This document shows positions 45,079 through 51,606 of a stretch of 51,606 nucleotides of DNA, one piece after another. A program made the translations under genes and the position numbers. A model generated the notes under the pieces. It saw only the letters and a program-made list of their open reading frames with translations, did no database searches and was not told the origin of the DNA. Origin of the DNA: an uncultured Azospirillum sp. (GTDB lineage Bacteria; Pseudomonadota; Alphaproteobacteria; RF32; CAG-239). The stretch covers positions 1 to 51,606 of the forward strand of contig UQMA01000009.1 in assembly GCA_900542055.1 (NCBI GenBank), given 5' to 3'. Within the stretch, counting starts at the first letter, position 1, and each line of letters starts with the position of its first letter.

Positions 45079-45200
45079 TTTATCTCCAAAAAATATGAAT
45101 CCGCCAAATGGCGCTGGAACGCGTCTTTTGATATTTTATGATATAAATGTTAACAATGATTAAAAATGCGTTCACGAGTCAAAAAATCGGCCTTTTTGGG

Positions 45201-45228
45201 CTTGCATAAAATTTCAAACAGAATATAA
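45201..45228 (+). promoter_or_regulatory. Promoter for mnmE
   Basis: TTGCAT (45201-45206), 16 bases and TATAAA (45223-45228), about 17 bases ahead of the start's ribosome-binding region (GAAAGGA at 45238-45244). Confidence 0.55.
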
Positions 45229-45251
45229 ACTGTTTTTGAAAGGATTTTGCT

Positions 45252-46592
45252 ATGGATAACAAAACTATATATGCTCTTTCCACTGTTTTTGGTAAATCAG
45301 GCGTTGCTGTTTTCAGAATTTCAGGAAACAATTCTTTGAAAGCTGTTGAATGTTTAACCGATATAAACAGTTCAAAAATTTCTCCCCGTCATGCCTATTT
45401 TTGTTCTTTGCATGATGTAAAAGGCAATGCTTTGGATAAAGCCTTGGTTATATATTTTAAGGCTCCTTTTTCTTTCAGCGGCGAAGATATTGTTGAAATC
45501 CACAGTCACGGCTCAAAAGCTGTTATTGCATCATTGCTTGAAAATTTGGGAATGTTGGAAGATTTTCGTTTAGCCGAACCGGGAGAGTTTTCAAAAAGAG
45601 CTTTTTATAACGGTAAAATGGATTTAACCGAAGCCGAAGGTCTGGCTGATTTAATTGATGCCGAAACTTCTGAACAACAGAAATATGCTTTACGTCAAAT
45701 GGATGGCGAATTAAAAAATCTTTATGAAAGCTGGCGGTCTGATTTGGTTTCTGTCCTTTCATATTTAGAAGCATATATTGATTTTCCAGATGAAGAGCTT
45801 CCTGATGATATAGTTTCAAATTTAGAGAACACTGTATTTAAAGTTAAAAATTCTATACAATCGCACTTATCGCAAAGCAACTGCGGCGAACGTTTGCGAG
45901 ATGGTTTCAGAGTTGTGATTTTAGGCGAACCAAATGCCGGAAAGTCAAGTTTGTTAAATACACTGGCAAAACGTGAAGCTGTTATTGTTTCTGATGTTGC
46001 TGGAACAACCCGTGATGCGATAGATGTTTATTTGAATATAGGCGGTTATCCTGTTATTTTTACCGATACAGCGGGTTTGCACAGCACAGAAGAACAAATT
46101 GAAAAGAAAGGCATCGAAATAGCATATGAAAAAGCAGAAGATGCTGATCTTATAGTTGCTTTAATTGATGGTAAAAATCCTAATGTTGAACAGTTTGAAA
46201 AACTTTCAACTTCTTGTAAAAACAAAATTATTTATGTAGTTAATAAATCTGATATTCTGTCGCAAGAACAGTGTTATTCTTTTATTGAAAAAGGTTTTAT
46301 GGTAATTTCCGCGAAACAAAAATCCGGTATAAATTCTTTAATAAATAAGGTAAATAATCGTATTGCTTCTGAATTTACCGGTAATTCTTCAGCTTTAATT
46401 ACAAGACAGCGTTACCGTGAAGTTTTGAACGATGTATTTAAAAATCTTAATGATTTTAATTTGAATAAATCTATTGAATTGGCCGCAGAAGATATAAGGC
46501 TCGCAGCCAGAAATATAGGTAAGATAACCGGACGTATAGAAGTTGATGAAATTCTAGATAAAATTTTCGGAAGTTTTTGTATTGGTAAATAA
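45252..46592 (+). CDS. mnmE: tRNA modification GTPase MnmE, 446 aa
   Basis: Together with MnmG it makes the (carboxymethyl)aminomethyl group on U34 of certain tRNAs. The N-terminal folate-binding domain starts TIYALSTVFGKSGVAVFRISG. A helical domain with AEPGEFSKRAFYNGKMDLTEAEGLADLIDAET follows. The inserted G domain has GEPNAGKSSLLN, DVAGTTRD, DTAGL and NKSD. The C-terminal FCIGK supplies catalytic Cys443. mnmG lies 690 bases downstream, separated by a minus-strand gene. Confidence 0.97.
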   Translation: MDNKTIYALSTVFGKSGVAVFRISGNNSLKAVECLTDINSSKISPRHAYFCSLHDVKGNALDKALVIYFKAPFSFSGEDIVEIHSHGSKAVIASLLENLGMLEDFRLAEPGEFSKRAFYNGKMDLTEAEGLADLIDAETSEQQKYALRQMDGELKNLYESWRSDLVSVLSYLEAYIDFPDEELPDDIVSNLENTVFKVKNSIQSHLSQSNCGERLRDGFRVVILGEPNAGKSSLLNTLAKREAVIVSDVAGTTRDAIDVYLNIGGYPVIFTDTAGLHSTEEQIEKKGIEIAYEKAEDADLIVALIDGKNPNVEQFEKLSTSCKNKIIYVVNKSDILSQEQCYSFIEKGFMVISAKQKSGINSLINKVNNRIASEFTGNSSALITRQRYREVLNDVFKNLNDFNLNKSIELAAEDIRLAARNIGKITGRIEVDEILDKIFGSFCIGK

Positions 46593-47168
46593 TCAATCCA
46601 ATTTATAAATATATACATTTTTAAAAAACAAACACTTTCCTGTTTTTATTTCTTCATAAAGCGGGAGATTAGGAATTTTGAATGTGTTCGAAATTATGAT
46701 TTGTGCTTTTTTGTGCTCTTTAAGCACTTTATCACCGAATTTTTCCATTAATGTATCCATTAGAAAACATACGATAATATCAATTTGGCTGAAATCATAT
46801 TCGAATAAATCCTGACATAAAATCTGAACGTTTTTAAGTTTTCTGGCTCTGAATTTTGCTATTAAAGCTGCAAATTTTCCCCATTCAACGCCGATAAATT
46901 GGTGTTCAGGAAATTTTTTTGCCAATTTTAACAGCAGACTTCCGCAGCCGCAGCCGGGATCAAGGATTATAAGTTTTCTGTTTGTTTTTTTTAGTATTTC
47001 TGCAGTACGGTTAATTATGATTTTCTTTTCGATTCCAAAACTTGGAACATAGGGAGGACATTCTCTGTAATGTTTGTTTGTGTATAGTTTTATGATGGCT
47101 ATCCATATCCATACCAAAAGCACCATACATATAATATTTATTGTCAATAAAAAACAGAACGTAAACAT
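46593..47168 (-). CDS. Membrane-anchored class I methyltransferase-like protein, 191 aa
   Basis: An N-terminal TM helix (about residues 3-27) is followed by a short soluble stretch and a Rossmann-type SAM motif I, LIILDPGCGCGSLLLKLAKKFP. After it come FIGVEWGKFAALIAKFRA (motif II acidic residue), NVQILCQDLFEYD and IDIIVCFLMD. The class I methyltransferase fold is therefore likely; target unknown. The start at 47168 has a strong AGGAGG 5 bases upstream, whereas a start 5 codons earlier would place that site inside the gene. It lies between mnmE and mnmG on the opposite strand and is convergent with mnmE (adjacent stop). Similar TM-anchored methyltransferase-like proteins occur in many Gram-negatives. 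Confidence 0.7.
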   Translation of the reverse strand: MFTFCFLLTINIICMVLLVWIWIAIIKLYTNKHYRECPPYVPSFGIEKKIIINRTAEILKKTNRKLIILDPGCGCGSLLLKLAKKFPEHQFIGVEWGKFAALIAKFRARKLKNVQILCQDLFEYDFSQIDIIVCFLMDTLMEKFGDKVLKEHKKAQIIISNTFKIPNLPLYEEIKTGKCLFFKNVYIYKLD

Positions 47169-47282
47169 ATTTTCCTCCTGCATATAATTTAGCCTGTTCT
47201 TTCTAAAGAAAGGTTAATTTTTGCCTTGCTAAAATGACAAAAATGGACTAAACACAACATATTAAAATTTTAGGATCTTAAA

Positions 47283-49121
47283 ATGCAAAAACACTATAAT
47301 GTTATTGTTGTAGGTGGCGGACATGCCGGTTGTGAAGCTTGTGCCGCTGCGGCGCGTATGGGGGCGGAAACATTACTTGTTACCCATAAAAAATCAACCA
47401 TTGGAGAAATGTCATGCAATCCCGCTATCGGTGGTTTAGGCAAAGGACATTTTGTTCGTGAAATAGATGCGCTCGATGGTCTGATGGGGCGTGTTATAGA
47501 TAAGGCAGGTATTCAATTTAGAATGTTGAATATGTCAAAGGGGCCTGCTGTTCGCGGACCGAGAGCGCAAGCTGACCGTGACTTATATCGCAAATATATG
47601 CTTGAAGCCTTGGAAAAACAGCCTCATCTTGAAATATTGGAAGCAGCTGTTGAAGGTCTTTTATTTGATAATAATACAATTATCGGCGTAAAATTAGCGG
47701 ATAATTCTCAAATTTTTGCTGATTCCGTCGTCTTGACTACGGGAACTTTTTTAAATGGGGTTATGTTTACAGGACACAAAACCTCTGTCGGCGGACGTGT
47801 AAATGATGTAAGTTGCAGCGGTATAACACCGTATTTAAAGGAAAAAGGACTTCATTTAGGGCGTCTTAAAACTGGTACTCCGGCTCGCTTGAACGCTGAT
47901 TCTATAAAATGGGATATTTTGGAAACACAGCATGGAGATAATCCTCCGCAGCCTTTCTCTTATATGACAAAAGAAATTACCAATCCGCAAATAGATTGTT
48001 ATATAACCCATACAAACGAGCAAACCCATAAGATTATTCGTGATAATTTTGAAAAATGCGCTCTTTTTTCGGGGTTAATAAAAGGCGTCGGCCCCCGTTA
48101 TTGTCCAAGTATTGAAGATAAATTGGTTAAATTTGCCGACAGAACAAGCCATCAAGTTTTTTTAGAGCCTGAAGGTCTGAATAGCAAAGTTGTTTACCCA
48201 AACGGGTTGTCTACTTCTTTGCCGGCTGATGTGCAGGACGCTTTTTTACATACTATTAAAGGATTGGAAAATGTTGAAATTATTCGTTATGCTTATGCTA
48301 TCGAATATGATTTTGTAGATCCTCAGGAATTGGATCATTGTTTGCAAGTCAAAAAAATTCCGCACCTTTATTTGGCGGGGCAAATTAATGGAACAACCGG
48401 ATACGAGGAGGCTGCCGCACAAGGTATTTTAGCCGGCATTAATGCTGCTCTTAAAGCTCTGCGTCCAGATAGTGAATTTGTTATTGATCGCAGTCAGGCT
48501 TATATTGGCGTTATGGTTGATGATTTGATTACAAAAGGTGTTGATGAACCATACAGAATGTTTACATCACGCTCTGAATATAGGCTTTATTTACGTGCGG
48601 ATAATGCTGATGCGCGTTTAACCGAGGCCGGATATAATATCGGCTGCGTATGTCAGGAACGTTATGATGTTTTTAAGAAAAAGCAAGCTGAAATTTTAAG
48701 GTTAAGAAAATTATCCGACAATTTATCTCTTCGTCCGTCTGAACTTGAAATCTACGGCATAAAAAAAGACAGCCGCCGCTCGGCGTTCAATTTAATGTCT
48801 TATGATGATGTTTCACGTGAAACTATGTTTAATATTTGGCCGCAATTAGCTGAATTTTCTCCTGAAGTTTATGAAGCTGTTGAAATAGAAGCGCGTTATT
48901 CAGGCTATATAAAACGGCAAATGGCAGATATTGAAGTATTTCAAAAAGACGAAAAATTAAAAATCCGTGATGATATAGATTATCATAAAATAGGCGGACT
49001 TTCTAACGAAATGGTAATAAAACTCAGCCGCGTGCGACCTGCTACTATAGGTGAAGCTTCGCGTATATCGGGTGTTACTCCGGCTGCTGTAATGGCTATA
49101 CTTGGATATTTGAAAAAATGA
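47283..49121 (+). CDS. mnmG: tRNA uridine-5-carboxymethylaminomethyl modification enzyme MnmG, 612 aa
   Basis: This FAD-dependent partner of MnmE has the N-terminal dinucleotide-binding motif VVVGGGHAGCEACAAAARMG, EMSCNPAIGGLGKGHFVREIDALDGLMG, SKGPAVRGPRAQADR and the catalytic-cysteine region NDVSCSGI. It ends with the helical C-terminal domain that contacts MnmE and tRNA. The length is typical. The next gene starts inside its stop codon (ATGA), giving an mnmG-HD-PHP-PHP run instead of the expected mnmG-rsmG-parA-parB. Confidence 0.97.
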   Translation: MQKHYNVIVVGGGHAGCEACAAAARMGAETLLVTHKKSTIGEMSCNPAIGGLGKGHFVREIDALDGLMGRVIDKAGIQFRMLNMSKGPAVRGPRAQADRDLYRKYMLEALEKQPHLEILEAAVEGLLFDNNTIIGVKLADNSQIFADSVVLTTGTFLNGVMFTGHKTSVGGRVNDVSCSGITPYLKEKGLHLGRLKTGTPARLNADSIKWDILETQHGDNPPQPFSYMTKEITNPQIDCYITHTNEQTHKIIRDNFEKCALFSGLIKGVGPRYCPSIEDKLVKFADRTSHQVFLEPEGLNSKVVYPNGLSTSLPADVQDAFLHTIKGLENVEIIRYAYAIEYDFVDPQELDHCLQVKKIPHLYLAGQINGTTGYEEAAAQGILAGINAALKALRPDSEFVIDRSQAYIGVMVDDLITKGVDEPYRMFTSRSEYRLYLRADNADARLTEAGYNIGCVCQERYDVFKKKQAEILRLRKLSDNLSLRPSELEIYGIKKDSRRSAFNLMSYDDVSRETMFNIWPQLAEFSPEVYEAVEIEARYSGYIKRQMADIEVFQKDEKLKIRDDIDYHKIGGLSNEMVIKLSRVRPATIGEASRISGVTPAAVMAILGYLKK

Positions 49122-49774
49122 ATAATACTGCTGAAAAGATAAATTGTTCCTGCAAAAGACCTTGGCCGACCCGAGAAGAGGCTGTTGATTTATGGGAAGA
49201 GGGAATACATGACCGTTGTTTAAAATCTTATGGTTTTCCGTTTGAAGATGAATACCGCTTTCATACTCAGGGTGTTGCCCGTGCCGCAGAGGCAATAGCT
49301 GCTCATATACCGGGGATGAATAGTGAGAAAGCTTTTGTTTTGGGATTATTGCACGATTATGGTAAGAAAATAAATGAACGTATGGAAGGGCGTTTTCATG
49401 GCCGTGAAGGTTATGAAAAAATGCTTGAATTAGGATATCCTGAGGTAGCAAAAATATGTTTGACCCATACTTTTCCTAAGAAAAATTTTGAAGACGGCGA
49501 ATTTTCATATCCGGAAGATTGGCAAATATGGTGCCATAAAACTTTGGCCAATATTGAATATGATGATTATGATTATTTGATAGGTCTTTGTGATAAATTT
49601 TTTGAAGGAATGTCAATGGTTTCTATTGAAAACAGAATAAAAGGCATTGTCCGCCGCTATCAGCTATCGCCAAAGCAAGAAGATATCTTGTTAAAAGATG
49701 CTTTGCGGCTGAAAGCTTATTTTGATAAAAAAACAGGTTGTGATATATATGATATATTGGGAATAAAAGAATAA
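49118..49774 (+). CDS. HD-domain phosphohydrolase, 218 aa
   Basis: The metal-dependent HD superfamily signature is present: an upstream His (RFHTQGVARAAEAIAAHIPG), the doublet LGLLHDYGKKIN and downstream His/Asp (LTHTFPKK..., GLCDKFFEG). Some HD proteins hydrolyse nucleotides or cyclic nucleotides; the substrate is unknown. It is translationally coupled to mnmG (4-base overlap) and to the PHP gene after it (1-base overlap), suggesting joint expression and possibly a shared pathway with the PHP enzymes. Confidence 0.75.
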   Translation: MNNTAEKINCSCKRPWPTREEAVDLWEEGIHDRCLKSYGFPFEDEYRFHTQGVARAAEAIAAHIPGMNSEKAFVLGLLHDYGKKINERMEGRFHGREGYEKMLELGYPEVAKICLTHTFPKKNFEDGEFSYPEDWQIWCHKTLANIEYDDYDYLIGLCDKFFEGMSMVSIENRIKGIVRRYQLSPKQEDILLKDALRLKAYFDKKTGCDIYDILGIKE

Positions 49775-50592
49775 TGCAAAAGTTCAGCTACCATACGCAT
49801 ACCAATATTTTAGGGTTTGACGGCAAAAATACAGCCGAAGAAATGATAAAAAAAGCAGAAGAAATCGGTTTTGAAGAAATAGGTATATCAAATCATTTTA
49901 TATATCATCCAAATTTGCAAGAAAAGGATAATATGTTTTTTAATGATATGCAAAAAATGGAAACAGCAGCAAAAAAGATTATAGAAAGTATCAGGCAGGC
50001 AGCACTAAATTCTAAAATAAAAGTCTATGCCGGATTTGAAGTCGACTTTTTTCCTTCTGCCCGCTGGCGCTCAGATTTTGAAAAAATAAGAAAAAATATA
50101 GATGCTGATTATTTTATAGGTTCTACTCACATTTTGAGGGATAAAGATGAACAGCATATTTATAATATGTACCATTACTATTATAAATCTGAACATCGTT
50201 TTAAAGATGATATTTTGCAGGAATATCTTTCAAATTATTGGAAAAATATTGCTGCCGCTATTAAAAGCGGATATTTTGATTTTATAGCTCATCTTGATGT
50301 TTATAGAATTTTCAAATTGTTTGACCATTTAAAATTTGAAGAAGAAATTGCTGATTTAATAGATACTTTTGGAAAATATAAAACTCCTTTTGAACTCAAT
50401 ACAAGCGGATGGACAAAGTATGGAATACAGCATCCGGATAATAGTTTTTTGATAAAATTACGTGATAAGAATGTTCCTGTTGTAATAAGCGATGATGCGC
50501 ATAGTGTATCAATGCTTGCACAGCACTTTCAAAAAGCAGAAGATTTGCTGTCTGAGTTAAATTATACTAATAGATGGAAGTTAAAAAAATGA
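49774..50592 (+). CDS. PHP-domain phosphoesterase (histidinol-phosphatase-like) 1, 272 aa
   Basis: PHP metal ligands are visible in order: HTHT (residues 6-9), SNHF near 43-46, E in YAGFEVDFF, H in GSTHIL, H in FIAHLDVYR and the C-terminal SDDAH. It resembles HisJ/HisK-type phosphatases of about 270 residues. The reaction is presumably hydrolysis of a phosphate ester. Histidinol phosphate is the default guess for this family, but no his genes are nearby. It is paralogous to the next gene, with the same motif order and ending. Its stop overlaps that gene's start. Confidence 0.8.
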   Translation: MQKFSYHTHTNILGFDGKNTAEEMIKKAEEIGFEEIGISNHFIYHPNLQEKDNMFFNDMQKMETAAKKIIESIRQAALNSKIKVYAGFEVDFFPSARWRSDFEKIRKNIDADYFIGSTHILRDKDEQHIYNMYHYYYKSEHRFKDDILQEYLSNYWKNIAAAIKSGYFDFIAHLDVYRIFKLFDHLKFEEEIADLIDTFGKYKTPFELNTSGWTKYGIQHPDNSFLIKLRDKNVPVVISDDAHSVSMLAQHFQKAEDLLSELNYTNRWKLKK

Positions 50593-51422
50593 TTCAAAAT
50601 TTCAGTTATCATACACACACAAATTTTTCAGACGGAAAAAACAGTCTTGAAGAAATGCTTGCGCGTGCGGTTGAACTCGGCTGGAAAGAGATAGGCATAA
50701 GCGATCATATGATCATTCATAGAAATTTAAAAAACAGCAAATCATGGGAGCGTTGGAAAACCGATGCGCATATATACCATGATGATTTCTCTTCTACTTA
50801 TGAAGATTTTGCGCGTTATGCCGAAAATGTCAGAAAAGTGTCGGAGCATTTTAATATCAATGTAAAAGTTGGAGCTGAGGTTGATTTTTTTACTTATTCG
50901 GGATGGATTGATAGTTTTTTGAAGTTAAAGGAAAAACTTGGTCTTGATTATTACATTTCAGGAAATCACTATCTTTTTATTGATGATGAATGTGAAAATA
51001 TAATTGATATAAAAGATACAGAATTGCTTCCTTATGAAGAACAAGTATCTGCATTGAAACGTCATTTCAAAACTATTGGAAAAGCAGCGGAAAGTGGAAT
51101 TTTTTCTTTTATAGCTCATCTTGATTATGCTAGAAAAGCCAAAATTTGCGGTAAAGATGATTTTGTAAATGAAAAATTAGAGCTCATAAAAACATTGGCT
51201 GCCACTGATACTGCAACTGAATTAAGTACCAAAGGATTGCGAAAAGGAGATGACTTTTATCCTAATAGCAATATGTTGAAAGAAATTGCAAAGAATAATA
51301 TAAAAGTTGTTATTAGTGATGATGCTCACCGAATCTGTGAATTAGGGTACAAATTTACTGAAGCGGAAGAGGCTCTTAAAAATGCTAAAATCTTAAACAG
51401 ATGGACTTATGTTCAGAAATAG
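50589..51422 (+). CDS. PHP-domain phosphoesterase (histidinol-phosphatase-like) 2, 277 aa
   Basis: Starts MIQNFSYHTHTNFSDGKN and carries the same PHP ligand set: HTHT, SDHM, E in VGAEVDFF, H in SGNHYLF, H in FIAHLDYARK and SDDAH. The ATG at 50589 is 8 bases from GGAAG (50576-50580) and overlaps the previous stop as ATGA. An ATG 15 bases upstream is less likely because it would include the ribosome-binding site. The tandem pair arose by duplication or capture of a close homologue; both keep metal ligands, so both are probably active. Substrate unknown. Confidence 0.8.
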   Translation: MIQNFSYHTHTNFSDGKNSLEEMLARAVELGWKEIGISDHMIIHRNLKNSKSWERWKTDAHIYHDDFSSTYEDFARYAENVRKVSEHFNINVKVGAEVDFFTYSGWIDSFLKLKEKLGLDYYISGNHYLFIDDECENIIDIKDTELLPYEEQVSALKRHFKTIGKAAESGIFSFIAHLDYARKAKICGKDDFVNEKLELIKTLAATDTATELSTKGLRKGDDFYPNSNMLKEIAKNNIKVVISDDAHRICELGYKFTEAEEALKNAKILNRWTYVQK

Positions 51423-51434
51423 ATTCTGTTTATT

Positions 51435-51453
51435 AAAACAATTGATTGTTTTT
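51435..51453 (+). terminator. Possible weak terminator after the PHP operon
   Basis: AAAACAA (51435-51441), a TTGA loop and TTGTTTT (51446-51452) form an all-A/T-rich hairpin ending in T. It is weak. The remaining 51454-51606 is AT-rich with no gene visible. Confidence 0.35.
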
Positions 51454-51606
51454 ATACAATATATTCCAAAAAAATATTTGAACAGCAATATTGTTTATTT
51501 AAAAATAATTATTTAAGTGCTAGTGTCAGCATGTTAATGCTTAATAATTTTATATAAACCAATGAATGTTAAAAAATCAGATTTGTAAAATATATGTTTA
51601 TAAATC

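Overview
This is an AT-rich bacterial chromosome segment, almost certainly from an alphaproteobacterium. The evidence is gene order and family type: addB-addA-trxA, a tsaD-linked mitofilin-like gene, an M.EcoRI-like methylase, and dnaQ-coaE facing rho, mnmE and mnmG across a DnaA-box-bearing gap. That last layout is the usual neighbourhood of alphaproteobacterial chromosome origins. Low GC, a large repeat-rich autotransporter and an anhMurNAc kinase would fit a host-associated, for example gut, lineage, but that placement is inference.

Layout. 1-3.1 kb is an accessory patch: a hypothetical gene, a DUF262/HNH nuclease and an EcoRI-type adenine methylase. The two-gene operon is preceded by a multi-hairpin RNA leader. 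Three segments of its 5' half are complementary to a 27-base stretch just before an intrinsic terminator that abuts the methylase start. This looks like a C4/P4-CI-type antisense control and is the most novel feature here. 3.2-4.5 kb is anmK. 4.6-7.8 kb is rpmH-rnpA-yidD-yidC-engB. 7.9-10.2 kb holds a HAD-like protein, tRNA-Arg(ACG) and a lipoprotein. 10.3-14.7 kb is mreC-mreD-mrdA-rodA on the minus strand, without mreB. 14.8-16.7 kb is htpG with a sigma-32-like promoter, followed by ferredoxin and typA.

19-28 kb carries rph-rdgB-addB-addA, trxA and a DMT-like transporter. 28-30.8 kb is ftsK and a HIT protein (minus); 30.9-32.6 kb is fabD-fabG. 32.8-36.4 kb is an autotransporter with a 27-residue repeat passenger. 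36.4-38.1 kb is tsaD-nth (minus). Divergent from it are a Mic60/mitofilin-like membrane protein and, overlapping it, an ADP-dependent phosphofructokinase/glucokinase family enzyme, a family best known from archaea and animals. dnaQ and coaE (minus) lead to the putative oriC at about 41.83-42.30 kb.

Beyond the origin lie rho, a membrane protein, a HAD phosphatase, mnmE, a membrane-anchored methyltransferase-like gene and mnmG. mnmG is followed not by rsmG-parA-parB but by a tightly coupled HD-PHP-PHP set. Most genes are core housekeeping. The accessory or unusual parts are the R-M patch with its RNA leader, the autotransporter, the ADP-dependent kinase next to the mitofilin-like gene, and the HD/PHP operon. 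All calls come from reading the sequence; no database search was run.
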